Assembly: GCF_900182735.1 (NCBI RefSeq)
Contig: NZ_FXTU01000007.1
Coordinates: 84,153 to 148,152 of the forward strand
Reading direction: 5' to 3'
Source: Laceyella tengchongensis
GTDB taxonomy: Bacteria; Bacillota; Bacilli; Thermoactinomycetales; Thermoactinomycetaceae
Length of the DNA: 64,000 nt
In this document: in pieces, positions 26,385-38,584 of the stretch
How the letters are laid out: every line of letters begins with the position of its first letter
Position numbering within the stretch: position 1 is the first letter of the stretch
Notes under the pieces: generated by a model
Told to the model about the DNA's origin: nothing
Databases searched by the model: none
Seen by the model: only the letters and a program-made list of their open reading frames with translations
Made by a program: the position numbers and the translations under genes

Positions 26385-26756
26385 TCACCGCTTGTCCGGC
26401 AATGAATATATTTGTTCACCCGGTTTGCTATATCCCATTTTGTGAGCCAATTCTAACAGATAATCCTTGCGGTGTAACTTTTTGATCTCCGCGTTGATGT
26501 GGGCCGTTTTCCTTTTCGCTTCCGCCAACTCCTGCCGTTTGGCCGCCAATGCCTCTTCTTTGTCCCAAATGCGGTTTTGCTGGATAATCAGCTCCACCAC
26601 GCACCAACAGAAGATCGTGACCATGACTCCGAGCCAGATCATCCGCCGGCGCCGAACGGCTGGATGAAGCGGTTGTTTCCGCTCCTCATGTCCTTTCTCT
26701 TTTACCACTTTCCGTTTAAATGTCAAGATATTATCGCGCGAACGCTGAAAAGGCAT
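26385..26756 (-). CDS. divIC: Cell division protein DivIC (FtsB family)
   Basis: Bitopic divisome protein that forms a coiled coil with FtsL. 123 residues: basic cytoplasmic N-terminus, one TM (MIWLGVMVTIFCWCVVELII), coiled coil IWDKEEALAAKRQELAEAKR and the DivIC C-terminal motif LLELAHKMGYSKPGE. The start at 26756 has AGGTGG 5 bases upstream; the longer frame to 26864 overlaps yabQ and is rejected. Confidence 0.92.
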   Translation of the reverse strand: MPFQRSRDNILTFKRKVVKEKGHEERKQPLHPAVRRRRMIWLGVMVTIFCWCVVELIIQQNRIWDKEEALAAKRQELAEAKRKTAHINAEIKKLHRKDYLLELAHKMGYSKPGEQIYSLPDKR

Positions 26757-26757
26757 A

Positions 26758-27333
26758 TTATCCACCTTTTTCTCTTTTCTTTTTCCACCACGCCCCAAAC
26801 CGGCGAAGGAAGGAGCGCGCTTGATCCACGTGCGGCCGCATCCGCCTCCACAACGGACGGACAAGCGGGCCTAAGAGCCAAGCTAGCGGCAGGCATACCC
26901 ATCTAACCAAGGTCCAAGCCCCCCGTGCTACCGCCCGCGCACAGGTCCAGAGGCTTCGCGCCATAAATGATAATGGAATGTACACCACCGTGTAAACGGC
27001 TTGCCCAAGAAAATGAATCACCCATTCCACCAATTGGAACAGCACACGGATGAAACGGATGACCATCTGCGAAAACCACCTGAAGTAGAGCAAAAACCCG
27101 AGGCAGATTGCGATGAACAAATAAAAGCGCAGTTCACCCCAATTGCTCCACAACAACAAGCCAAACACAAGCAGACTGGAAACCATCCAATACATCAGAT
27201 CGATCAGGGAGACGATCCACCGTTTAAGCCGAAAGCGTTGGGTAACCACACGGTAAAAATCGAGAATGACGCCAATGAGGATGCCGGACCCCAGCATCAG
27301 GCCCATCGTGGTCCATTGCGTAACCAGAGTCAC
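26758..27333 (-). CDS. yabQ: Spore cortex biosynthesis protein YabQ
   Basis: Membrane protein needed for cortex formation, made in the mother cell under sigma-E in B. subtilis. 191 residues with about four hydrophobic segments: LMLGSGILIGVILDFYRVVT at the N-terminus is the family signature, followed by SLIDLMYWMVSSLLVFGLLL. The C-terminal third is basic. It starts inside the end of yabP (4-base overlap) and is followed directly by divIC. Confidence 0.9.
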   Translation of the reverse strand: MTLVTQWTTMGLMLGSGILIGVILDFYRVVTQRFRLKRWIVSLIDLMYWMVSSLLVFGLLLWSNWGELRFYLFIAICLGFLLYFRWFSQMVIRFIRVLFQLVEWVIHFLGQAVYTVVYIPLSFMARSLWTCARAVARGAWTLVRWVCLPLAWLLGPLVRPLWRRMRPHVDQARSFLRRFGAWWKKKREKGG

Positions 27334-27620
27334 TTGAAAATCCGCCCCAGCAGCCCTTTCGCCTTCTCGCTAGCAGGCAGATGGACATCTAAATAGCTCA
27401 TGTCCATGATCTGCCCCTCTATCGCGACCCGTCCCTGATCGAGATCCAAATTCTTTATGTGGAGGTCTTGTCCACGGATGCCGAGATAGCCGCAGTCGGT
27501 TTGCAATAAGAACTCCTCGCTGTCAAAGCTCTCAACGCGAACAACACCGCTAACTTCCATCACATTGCGATTGGTCAGCACGATTTCATGCCTAGGCTGG
27601 CCATGCAAATCCTCCGTCAT
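27330..27620 (-). CDS. yabP: Sporulation protein YabP
   Basis: Small beta-rich protein of the YabP/YqfC family, required for cortex assembly. 96 residues with HEIVLTNRNVMEVSGVVRVE and GYLGIRGQDLHIKNLDLD, then GRVAIEGQIMDMSYLD. AAGGGGG lies 8 bases before the ATG at 27620; the frame extends to 27647 without a better ribosome site. Conserved next to yabQ in spore formers. Confidence 0.92.
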   Translation of the reverse strand: MTEDLHGQPRHEIVLTNRNVMEVSGVVRVESFDSEEFLLQTDCGYLGIRGQDLHIKNLDLDQGRVAIEGQIMDMSYLDVHLPASEKAKGLLGRIFK

Positions 27621-27668
27621 ATCAGGTACCCCCTTCCCATGGTACATGATATGGACAAAGGTCAGAAA

Positions 27669-27950
27669 TTAGAACTCAAGCGGCGCTTCTTCCGCTTTCA
27701 ACGGTTCTTCGCGCACAATGGTGAACATATTGCCCGCATCCTCTTTTTTGGCGTTCTCCTGCAACTTCTCCACTCTCGCCGTCACCCGCTTGTTGCCGAA
27801 ACGAATGCTGATCTCATCGCCGATCGCGACCGTAGTACCCGCTTTGGCCGGTTTGCCGTTCACCTCGGCCCGGCCCTGGTCGCATACCTCTTTGGCCAGC
27901 GTCCGTCTTTTCACCAATCGGGACACTTTGAGAAACTTATCTAATCGCAT
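27669..27950 (-). CDS. rqcP: RqcP (YabO), S4-domain ribosome quality-control factor
   Basis: Binds stalled 50S-peptidyl-tRNA with RqcH and helps alanine tailing. 93 residues: a complete S4 RNA-binding domain MRLDKFLKVSRLVKRRTLAK and DQGRAEVNGKPAKAGTTVA, IGDEISIRFG, and a short acidic tail. It lies between mazG and yabP as in B. subtilis. Confidence 0.93.
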   Translation of the reverse strand: MRLDKFLKVSRLVKRRTLAKEVCDQGRAEVNGKPAKAGTTVAIGDEISIRFGNKRVTARVEKLQENAKKEDAGNMFTIVREEPLKAEEAPLEF

Positions 27951-28032
27951 CTGTCGTCACCTCAGCTGTCACAAACTTGTCTCATTTATTTGTCCATGTT
28001 ATGAACAATTCTTCGAACGGAAGGAAAACCCT

Positions 28033-29505
28033 TCATTCATTCCTGGGATTCCCCTTTTCTTCCCGTTTGGCCTCATTCCACCACGCGTCCATTTCCGCGA
28101 GTGTCACGTCCGGCCACGCACGCTTTTGGCTACGCACCCGCTCTTCAATGTACCGAAACCGGCGAGCAAACTTCTGGCATGATTTAATCAGAGCCAACTC
28201 CGGATCTACTTTAAGGAAGCGGGACAAATTGACGAGAGCGAACAGCAAATCCCCCAATTCTTCTTCGCGCTCCGCTGCGGTTTCGGCGCGACCCAACTCA
28301 TCCAGTTCTTCTCGCACCTTGTCGAATACCTCGTCCATCTGCTCCCAGTCAAACCCCACTTTAGCGGCTTTTTTCTGTTGTTGGTAAGCCAACAGCAACG
28401 CAGGAAGCGCCTCATTCACCTGACCGAGAACCGAAGGGAGTTCGGCTTCCCCTTCCCGCTCTTTCGCTTTGATCTGTTCCCAGTTCGCCTTCACTTCTTC
28501 CGCGGTGTCCGCTTGCGCTTCGCCAAAAACATGGGGATGGCGGCGAACCATTTTGTCATTGAGGCGACTGATCACTTCAAAAATGTCAAACGTTCCCTCT
28601 TCACTGGCGATTTGCGCGTGCAACATCACTTGAAGCAGAATGTCCCCCAGTTCATCCGCCATCGCCTCTTCATCCCCGTCATGGACTGCTTCCAAAAACT
28701 CATACGCTTCCTCGATGAGATACCGGCGTAAGCTCTCATGGGTTTGTTTGCGATCCCATGGGCATCCCTCCGGGCTTCGGAGCGTCGCAATCACATCCAC
28801 CAAGGTGGAAAATTGGCGATAGAGCGCCCGTTCATCCGTGACGGGCGGTACATAAACGGAAGTCAGATCAGTAAACCACTCACCATGATCCAACTCATAC
28901 AATGGAAGGGTGGTCAGCTTCTCCAAGCCAGGAACACCGCATGCAGTGGCGATAGTCACGGGGTGTTCATCTGGATACACATCCATTAACGTCAACTTGA
29001 CATCCGAAGCGACCAAGCGGTCATACACTTGCCCAATCAACACGTGAGTCCGCGGGTCCAACCAGGAAGCGCTGAGATCGTTGCCATCCAATAATTGAAA
29101 CCCTTCAATGGGGTCCAGCTTCAAGCTGGCAAACATCGCATCCAAAAAACTGGTTCCCCCGTGAACTTCCACCACGACCCCTTCTGCATCCAGAAGCAAT
29201 TGCACCGTCCGTTCAGCCACCATGGGATGCCCCGGCACCGCATAAACGACTGTGCCGCCCTCCTCTGCATAGGCCAGCAAGCGTTCCGCTATTTCTTCAT
29301 ACACCGTTTCAAACCGGGCATGCTTCTCATACACCTCATCGAAACTGACATATTGGATTCCCCGTTCGCGCAACCATGAAACAACCGGATGACGCTCTGT
29401 GCGCAAGAATACTCGGTCAGCACGTTCCAGCACGGCCAGCGTCCCCAGCGTCAATCCATTCTCATCGCCAAAGCCCAGACCGACAACCACGATTTTCCCG
29501 TTCAT
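28033..29505 (-). CDS. mazG: YabN: SAM-methylase-like domain fused to MazG pyrophosphohydrolase
   Basis: Two-domain protein of about 490 residues. The N-terminal part (1-225) is a tetrapyrrole-methylase fold (VVVGLGFGDENGLTLGTLAV, VVYAVPGHPMVAERTV); the C-terminal part has two MazG NTP-pyrophosphatase modules (CPWDRKQTHESLRRYLIEEA, EEAMADELGDILLQVMLHAQ, and FDKVREELDELGRA with EEELGDLLFALVN). The start at 29505 has AGGAGG 6 bases upstream, preferred over 29532. It probably cleans house-keeping nucleotide pools; the methylase role is unknown. Confidence 0.94.
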   Translation of the reverse strand: MNGKIVVVGLGFGDENGLTLGTLAVLERADRVFLRTERHPVVSWLRERGIQYVSFDEVYEKHARFETVYEEIAERLLAYAEEGGTVVYAVPGHPMVAERTVQLLLDAEGVVVEVHGGTSFLDAMFASLKLDPIEGFQLLDGNDLSASWLDPRTHVLIGQVYDRLVASDVKLTLMDVYPDEHPVTIATACGVPGLEKLTTLPLYELDHGEWFTDLTSVYVPPVTDERALYRQFSTLVDVIATLRSPEGCPWDRKQTHESLRRYLIEEAYEFLEAVHDGDEEAMADELGDILLQVMLHAQIASEEGTFDIFEVISRLNDKMVRRHPHVFGEAQADTAEEVKANWEQIKAKEREGEAELPSVLGQVNEALPALLLAYQQQKKAAKVGFDWEQMDEVFDKVREELDELGRAETAAEREEELGDLLFALVNLSRFLKVDPELALIKSCQKFARRFRYIEERVRSQKRAWPDVTLAEMDAWWNEAKREEKGNPRNE

Positions 29506-29552
29506 GATTCCCCTCCTGCCCGTTTCATTCAATCAACATCCTTCAGAATTCC

Positions 29553-31175
29553 TCATATGCGCAACCAATGCAACCGATCTAACAGCGGAAGCACTTTGGC
29601 TTTCAACTTCGGCACCTTCTCCAGATCCTCCCGCGTCAACACCCCAAAGCGAAACGCGGCCCAGAGATAGGCCAGCATACCTACCATGACAGAAACCAGT
29701 GCGGTGACAGCCATAGCCAACCGATACTCCAACACAGGCACCAACACCGTCTCCAATCCGATCTTGACGCCGCCCACAGCGACAGCCATCCACAAGGCCG
29801 CCCACAAGCTACGGCCGAAGCGGAAATGCTCCCGGAGCGCCCCTCGCAAGTGCCGTCTCAACGCCCAAAGGTTGAGTCCGGCAACAAGCGCATAAGCGAC
29901 CGTAGTAGCCAAAGCAGCACCGCGAATGTCCCACAGCGGCACCAACCACAGATTGCCTGCCAATTTGACTCCCACTCCCAACAACAAATGGAGTGCAGGC
30001 AAGACAACCCGGTCAAATCCTTGCAAAACACCAGCCGACGTGAGGCTGAGCGTTGAAAACAGAATGGTAAAAGCCAAAATAGCTAACGCATCCGAGCCGG
30101 CACTGTCTTTGTACAGCATCACATTGGTGGGTAGAGCGATCACAGCTAGACCGACCGACGCTGGCAAGCCAAACAGCCAAGTCAGGCGCAAAGCCAAAGA
30201 CGCGCGCATGCTGGCTTCCTCCATGTATCCCGCGGTCTTGGCTTCAGCAATCGCCGGAACAATCGATAAAGCAATGGCAGTAGCGAAAAAGGAGCCGAAC
30301 TGAATCAGGGGTTGCCCCCGGTCAAATACCCCTTTTTCTGTGATCACCTGATCCATTGCCCAACCGGATTCAGCCAGCAGGTTCCCAACCGTGAAAGAAT
30401 CCACCAAAGAATACAACGGCAAGACCAACGCCCCGATGCCGATGGGAATCGACAAAACCAAGATGCGCACCACCAGCTGTTTGGTGGATGGGGCCGCGTC
30501 TGTCATGGCCACCGGTTCCGGTCGTACGGGTGTGGCATGTCGCTTCCAATACACCATCAGGATGAGCAAAGCGGCGACCGCTCCGGTTGTCGCACCAAAC
30601 ACCGCGCCAGCCCCGGCATAAACGTATCCGAATCCCGCCTCCGTGAAATACCAAGCGGCGACCAAGATCGTCACCACCCGTACCAACTGCTCCATAACTT
30701 GCGAAACAGCGGTCGGCAACATGTTTTGCTGACCTTGAAAATACCCCCGGATCGCCGACAAAAAGGGCACGATAATCAGCGCAAATGATACAGACTGAAT
30801 CGGCATGGTCAACAACTGACGGCTTCCCATCCAGCCAGCGATGGTTTCCGCCCCCACGAATAGAATGACAAAAAATAGACAACCGATCAAAAGCAAGGTG
30901 ACGGAAGCCACGCGAAAAATTCGGCGAGCCATGTACGGATTTCCCTCAGCCAAGCGCTCTGACACCAGTTTGGAAATCGCTGCGGGAAACCCCGCCGTCG
31001 CAAGGATCAACAAAACGCTGTACAACGGATACACTTGCTGATACACATACATGCCTTCATCGCCGGTTATATTTTGATAGGGAACGCGGTAGACGGCCCC
31101 CAAGATTTTGCTGATCAACGCAGCCAAACCCAAAATGGCCGCGCCGCGGACAAAAGATCGCTCCGCCTTGGACAT
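29553..31175 (-). CDS. MOP-family flippase, SpoVB/YabM-like
   Basis: Polytopic membrane protein of 540 residues with about 14 predicted helices, starting SFVRGAAILGLAALISKILG, the family N-terminal motif, and containing YQQVYPLYSVLLILATAGFP and IRGYFQGQQNMLPTAVSQV. Relatives flip lipid-linked cell-wall or polysaccharide precursors. The position between spoVT and mazG is that of B. subtilis yabM, a SpoVB paralogue, so a role in wall or cortex precursor export is likely but the substrate is not shown. Confidence 0.9.
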   Translation of the reverse strand: MSKAERSFVRGAAILGLAALISKILGAVYRVPYQNITGDEGMYVYQQVYPLYSVLLILATAGFPAAISKLVSERLAEGNPYMARRIFRVASVTLLLIGCLFFVILFVGAETIAGWMGSRQLLTMPIQSVSFALIIVPFLSAIRGYFQGQQNMLPTAVSQVMEQLVRVVTILVAAWYFTEAGFGYVYAGAGAVFGATTGAVAALLILMVYWKRHATPVRPEPVAMTDAAPSTKQLVVRILVLSIPIGIGALVLPLYSLVDSFTVGNLLAESGWAMDQVITEKGVFDRGQPLIQFGSFFATAIALSIVPAIAEAKTAGYMEEASMRASLALRLTWLFGLPASVGLAVIALPTNVMLYKDSAGSDALAILAFTILFSTLSLTSAGVLQGFDRVVLPALHLLLGVGVKLAGNLWLVPLWDIRGAALATTVAYALVAGLNLWALRRHLRGALREHFRFGRSLWAALWMAVAVGGVKIGLETVLVPVLEYRLAMAVTALVSVMVGMLAYLWAAFRFGVLTREDLEKVPKLKAKVLPLLDRLHWLRI

Positions 31176-31233
31176 CTTGCCTCCCCCTTCACGTCACATG
31201 CTATTCATTATACAAGAGCGCAAAAGGTTGGCA

Positions 31234-31259
31234 AAGAAAAAGCAGGTTTATTCACCTGC
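31234..31259 (-). terminator. spoVT terminator
   Basis: Perfect 6-bp stem GCAGGT/ACCTGC with a 6-base loop, followed on the minus strand by TTTTTCTTTGC, 17 bases after the spoVT stop. Confidence 0.85.
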
Positions 31260-31275
31260 CAGTCAAAAGTCGAAG

Positions 31276-31818
31276 CTATTGTTCCATCTGCTTTCCAAGG
31301 AAGGAAGCTGCGGTGCTGGCCAACTTCACTTCCAACTCTCCCAAGCGTTCCCCTTCTTTCTTGGTGAAAATGATCACCGCGCCGATGGGGTCCCCGCCTG
31401 CATTGATTGGAACCACCACATAGGATTGGTATTCTTCAGTCAAGCCTTTAAACAATTCCACAGTCAACGGATTGCTTTCAAGATGGGTGCGCCGTTGCTC
31501 CATGCACGCTTCCACGGTGTCCCCAATCGGTTTTTCTAAATATTCCCTTTTGGAAGCGCCCGCTACGGCGATCACGCTGTCCCGGTCACAGATCACTGTG
31601 GCGTATTGAATATTTTCATAAAGGGATTCAGCGTATTCTTGGGCAAAATCCCCCAATTCACCGATGGGTGAATACTTTTTCAGAATCACTTCACCGTCGC
31701 GGTCAACAAAAATCTCAAGCGGATCCCCCTCCCGAATCCGAAGCGTCCGACGAATTTCCTTGGGTATCACCACACGGCCGAGATCATCGATCCGACGCAC
31801 GATGCCGGTTGCTTTCAT
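31276..31818 (-). CDS. spoVT: Stage V sporulation regulator SpoVT
   Basis: Forespore transcription factor modulating sigma-G genes. 180 residues: an AbrB-type swapped-hairpin DNA-binding domain MKATGIVRRIDDLGRVVIP and the C-terminal GAF-like domain (ATVICDRDSVIAVAGASKRE, YVVVPINAGGDPIGAVIIFT). The start at 31818 is the conserved N-terminus; GAGAGGA lies about 8 bases upstream. Monocistronic by its terminator and promoter. Confidence 0.97.
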   Translation of the reverse strand: MKATGIVRRIDDLGRVVIPKEIRRTLRIREGDPLEIFVDRDGEVILKKYSPIGELGDFAQEYAESLYENIQYATVICDRDSVIAVAGASKREYLEKPIGDTVEACMEQRRTHLESNPLTVELFKGLTEEYQSYVVVPINAGGDPIGAVIIFTKKEGERLGELEVKLASTAASFLGKQMEQ

Positions 31819-31933
31819 AGGAAACTTCCTCTCTTTCATCTGATGTTATGCAAAACTCCAGCACTTCACTTATGATTCCTTTGTTGGAGATAGGAAGTGT
31901 CACCTAATTTGGTTGAATTTGTCCTACCGCCCA

Positions 31934-31963
31934 TAGTATTGTTCTGCTTCCAAAAGTTTATAC
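31934..31963 (-). promoter_or_regulatory. Sigma-G-like promoter of spoVT
   Basis: Minus strand GTATA (31959-31963), 18 bases, AATACTA (31934-31940), one mismatch from the GHATR-N18-CATXHTA forespore consensus. SpoVT is sigma-G dependent in B. subtilis, which agrees. Confidence 0.5.
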
Positions 31964-31978
31964 GACAATGACATACAT

Positions 31979-32015
31979 AAAAAAAAACGGCTCCCCATCT
32001 GTGATGAGGTCCGTT
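31979..32015 (-). terminator. Second terminator between prsA and spoVT
   Basis: Stem AACGG-CC-CATC with GATG-GG-CCGTT, followed on the minus strand by a run of eight or nine T. Lies just upstream of the spoVT promoter and backs up the prsA terminator. Confidence 0.75.
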
Positions 32016-32104
32016 CATAAAGAAAAAACAAGAAGTTGCCTCCCTTTGAACTTGCTGGCAAAAGGAGCCTGACGCCAATGTTTGTGTTTTCCATGCCCTT
32101 TGCG

Positions 32105-32143
32105 CAAAAAAAGCGAGACGGCTGACTCAACACGCTTCAGCCG
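32105..32143 (-). terminator. prsA terminator
   Basis: Perfect 7-bp stem CGGCTGA/TCAGCCG with an 11-base loop, followed on the minus strand by TCTCGCTTTTTTTG, about 86 bases after the prsA stop. Confidence 0.75.
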
Positions 32144-32228
32144 CCCCTCTCTTCCCCGCAGGGTCATCCACCGCTTGCACAGGAACGTCACCCTGCATGT
32201 CGCCACCAGTCGTCCTGGCAGCCTTCCT

Positions 32229-33216
32229 TTATTTCAACAGGGACTTAAATTCGATCTCTTTGACCACCGATTCGTACACTTCTTGTTTCTTCGGCTGTTT
32301 TACTTGGTCGTCGGCTGTCGCCAGCGGTTCTTTTTTGCGCTCCAACACCTTCAACACATGATAGCCGTAGCTGGTTTTGATTGGATCACTGATTTCATTT
32401 AACGGCATTTCTTTAGAAGCCTTTGCGAATTCCGGCACGAATTGGTCAGCCGAACCTTCAATCATCCCCGCGCTGTTTTTAGAACCGGGGTCGTCAGAGT
32501 ATTCCTTGGCCAATTTGGCGAAGTCGCCGCCTTTTTCCAGCTTCTGTTTCACTTCTTCAGCGCGTTTCTTCGCTTCGGCGTCGGTCCGTTTCGCCTGCCC
32601 TTGCTGCCCTGCTTGTCCGTCATTGACAGAAACCAGGATGTGTTGCACTTTCACCCAATCGTATTTCTCATCTTTCAACTGTTCGTTGTAGTATGCATCC
32701 ACTCTGTGAAAGGTGTAGAAGAAGTCTTTCAGTTCGTCTTTGGTAAATCCTTTGCCCTTGATCGCTTCATCCAGGCTTTTCGGTTGTTTTTGCCCGCCTT
32801 GTTGCGATTGGGGTTGGTTTTTGAAGGAGCCTTCGATTTCTTTCATGGTCTCTTCGGTCTTTTTCTGATAGGAAGCATCATCTTTGACCAATCCAGCCAT
32901 GTATTTCCGCGCCGCCACTTCTTTGGACAATTCGGTTTTGATCTTCTTCTCTTGATCTTTCATCGATCCCATCATCATCGCAAGTTGAGGGTCCAAAAAG
33001 GCCACAATATTGATGTAACGGTGGAGTTCGGCTTCTGTGACCTTCCCTCCCTTATACTCTGCAACCACTTTATCGCTGTTCGTTGGCAAGGGTTTAAATT
33101 CAGCTGGGGCTTGGCTTGTGTTGTTCTTGTCGTCTTGCTTTTCTTCTTTGGCCCCGCCGCATCCGGTCAATACCAGCGCACTCGCCAATAAGATGGTTGC
33201 CGTTCGTTTGACCCAT

Positions 33217-33227
<11 letters not shown>
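32229..33227 (-). CDS. prsA: PrsA-type foldase lipoprotein (parvulin peptidyl-prolyl isomerase)
   Basis: Membrane-anchored extracytoplasmic foldase for secreted proteins. 332 residues: signal peptide with lipobox LVLTGCGG (lipid-attached Cys at 23), a charged linker, a SurA-like helical N domain, and a parvulin domain starting WVKVQHILVSVND with ALREADY recognisable DFAKLAKEYSDDPGSKNSAG and SYGYHVLKVLER. The ATG overlaps the mfd stop by 11 bases, with AAAGGAG 9 bases upstream, so it is coupled to mfd. In B. subtilis no prsA gene lies here; the similar yacD lies by cysK, where it is missing in this window. Confidence 0.93.
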
Positions 33228-36756
<3,529 letters not shown>

Positions 36757-36785
36757 CAAACGTTCCTCCTCTGACATATTCAATA

Positions 36786-36817
36786 CAAAAGAAGCCTCAG
36801 CTAGCAACAGCCAAGGC
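36786..36817 (-). terminator. Possible terminator or attenuator before mfd
   Basis: Imperfect stem GCCT-GGCT with AGCT-AGGC, followed on the minus strand by TTCTTTTGTATT. It lies between fin and the mfd start and could reduce read-through. Confidence 0.5.
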
Positions 36818-36879
36818 CGTTCTTTTTCTAATTTATCAGAAAAAAATCAGGTATCTAATCATGCGCGTGTCAACGATTG

Positions 36880-37110
36880 TTAATGATAGAGAGAAGGATA
36901 CAATACACGCTCCGGATGCGATTCCAACACTTGTTGGCACGACTCGCAGGTGATCTTCACCACCTGATTTCCGGCCGCATCATTGGTTATTATATCTTTC
37001 CGCTCTTCCGGGGTCAACTGATCAAAGCCCAATTGTGATTCTGTGGCTTGCCCGTCCGCGATATGCCCCAGCGGCAGGCGGCAATGACGACATACATAAT
37101 AAATGGCCAT
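36880..37110 (-). CDS. fin: Anti-sigma-F factor Fin
   Basis: Forespore protein that helps switch from sigma-F to sigma-G by binding core RNA polymerase. 76 residues with two zinc pairs: VCRHCRLPLG and CESCQQVL. AGGAGG lies 7 bases before the ATG at 37110; the longer frame to 37185 has no ribosome site. Between pth and mfd as in B. subtilis (yabK). Confidence 0.94.
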   Translation of the reverse strand: MAIYYVCRHCRLPLGHIADGQATESQLGFDQLTPEERKDIITNDAAGNQVVKITCESCQQVLESHPERVLYPSLYH

Positions 37111-37210
37111 GGCAATGCCTCCTAGACAATCCTTTGCCCTTAGTATTGCCCCCCGTTGAGGAGTTATACTTATGAAGCACGCCATGGCTTTGGCAAATTT
37201 CCGCCCATCA

Positions 37211-37783
37211 TCATTTGCCGGGCTTGGTGTTGTATCGGTTCATCGCTTCCAAAAACGTCTTATCCAACCAACAGTTGATTGCTGATGCTGATCGCTCCAC
37301 CGCATCGGCCATCAACTCCAAATCCGATTTGTGGAAAGGGGATAACACATAATCAGGGACCGACATTCTTCCTTGCGGTCGGCCAATGCCGATTTTGATG
37401 CGTTTAAATTGATCAGTCCCCAAATGTTGGATCAATGATTTCATCCCGTTGTGCCCGCCGGAACTGCCTTTTAAACGCAGCCGAATTTGTCCAGGAGGCA
37501 AATCAAGGTCATCGTACACCACAACCAACTCATCCAAGTCGGCTTTCAGCCAATCCATGGCCGGTCTAACCGCTTCACCCGATAAATTCATATAAGTGAG
37601 GGGCTTCATCAAAATCACTTTCTCTCCCCGGACAATCCCTTCGCCCACTTCGGCTTTCCACTTTTCTTTATTAACCGGAATCCCCCACTCGTCACTTAGT
37701 CGGTCAATCACCCAAAACCCGATGTTATGACGAGTCTGGGCATACTTGATACCGGGGTTACCCAGCCCGACGATCAGTTTCAT
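37211..37783 (-). CDS. pth: Peptidyl-tRNA hydrolase
   Basis: Frees tRNA from prematurely released peptidyl-tRNA; spoVC in B. subtilis. 190 residues with VGLGNPGIKYAQTRHNIGFW (catalytic His near 19), VILMKPLTYMNLSGEAV, VVYDDLDLPPGQIRLRLKGS and GGHNGMKSLIQHLGTDQFKR. Confidence 0.96.
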   Translation of the reverse strand: MKLIVGLGNPGIKYAQTRHNIGFWVIDRLSDEWGIPVNKEKWKAEVGEGIVRGEKVILMKPLTYMNLSGEAVRPAMDWLKADLDELVVVYDDLDLPPGQIRLRLKGSSGGHNGMKSLIQHLGTDQFKRIKIGIGRPQGRMSVPDYVLSPFHKSDLELMADAVERSASAINCWLDKTFLEAMNRYNTKPGK

Positions 37784-37811
37784 CTTCTTTTCCCTCCGTT
37801 GGCAATCCGTT

Positions 37812-37843
37812 AAAAAAGACGCAACAACATCCGTTGCGTCTTT
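37812..37843 (-). terminator. ctc terminator
   Basis: Perfect 11-bp stem AAAGACGCAAC/GTTGCGTCTTT with a 7-base loop and TTT following on the minus strand. Confidence 0.88.
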
Positions 37844-37860
37844 ATATGCAAGCGGAACCG

Positions 37861-38454
37861 CTATTCGCTTTCCCGCTCCTGTTGCGGTGTTTCCTCTGTC
37901 TCTTCCCCTCTGACCGGGGCAAGAATGGAGGCCACCGGCGTCTCCCTATCTGTCAACAACTTCACTCCATCCGGCAAAACCACATCCGTCAACGTGATGG
38001 AATCGCCGATGTCCAACTGGCTGACATCCAGTGTCACTTCCGATGGCAATCGGTCAGGAAGGGCTCGCACTTCAACCGTGCGCAGGGATTGGTCCAACAC
38101 GCCCCCGTTTTTAACGCCAGTCGCATCCCCGCTCAACACAAGCGGGATCTCCGTCGTAATCGGTTCGTTCATCGTCACGCGTTGCAAATCGACATGAAGC
38201 AATCGAAGCTTAATCGGATCCACTTGGACATCGCGCACCATCACCTGATACTGTTCGCCATCCAGGCTGGCTTGGAACAATCCTTTGGTTTCCGCCGCTT
38301 TCCGAAGCTCACCTTCATCCGCGCTGATCAGCACGGGGTCCATGCCGCGTCCGTACAACACGCCCGGCACTCGACCACTTTTGCGCAATGCGTTTAAAGC
38401 GCCTCGTGTGTTGGTTTCCCGTTTGTTCAATGGTATGGACAATGACATATCCAT
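37861..38454 (-). CDS. rplY: 50S ribosomal protein L25 (Ctc/TL5 form)
   Basis: General-stress form of L25, binding 5S rRNA. About 197 residues: L25 domain (RKSGRVPGVLYGRGMDPVLI, LHVDLQRVTMNEPITTEIPL) plus the TL5 C-terminal beta domain (DQSLRTVEVRALPDRLPSEV) and an acidic tail. ATGs at 38454 and 38448 lie 4 and 10 bases after AAAGGGG, so either is possible. Gene order prs-ctc-pth is conserved. Confidence 0.93.
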   Translation of the reverse strand: MDMSLSIPLNKRETNTRGALNALRKSGRVPGVLYGRGMDPVLISADEGELRKAAETKGLFQASLDGEQYQVMVRDVQVDPIKLRLLHVDLQRVTMNEPITTEIPLVLSGDATGVKNGGVLDQSLRTVEVRALPDRLPSEVTLDVSQLDIGDSITLTDVVLPDGVKLLTDRETPVASILAPVRGEETEETPQQERESE

Positions 38455-38584
38455 CCAACCCCTTTCTTTGAAAGGATGATTTCCCTTCACTAGAGGTTTT
38501 AAACATGGATGGTGCAAATCCTTCGCGAGAAAGCGATTTCTTTGTGCGACTCAAACCATCGCGACGCGCGGTCACCCTTGCTGC

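Noticed and set aside
31866..32133. Frames of 69-70 codons upstream of spoVT
   Set aside because: They cross a strong terminator and the spoVT promoter; Phe-rich translation of T-runs indicates chance.
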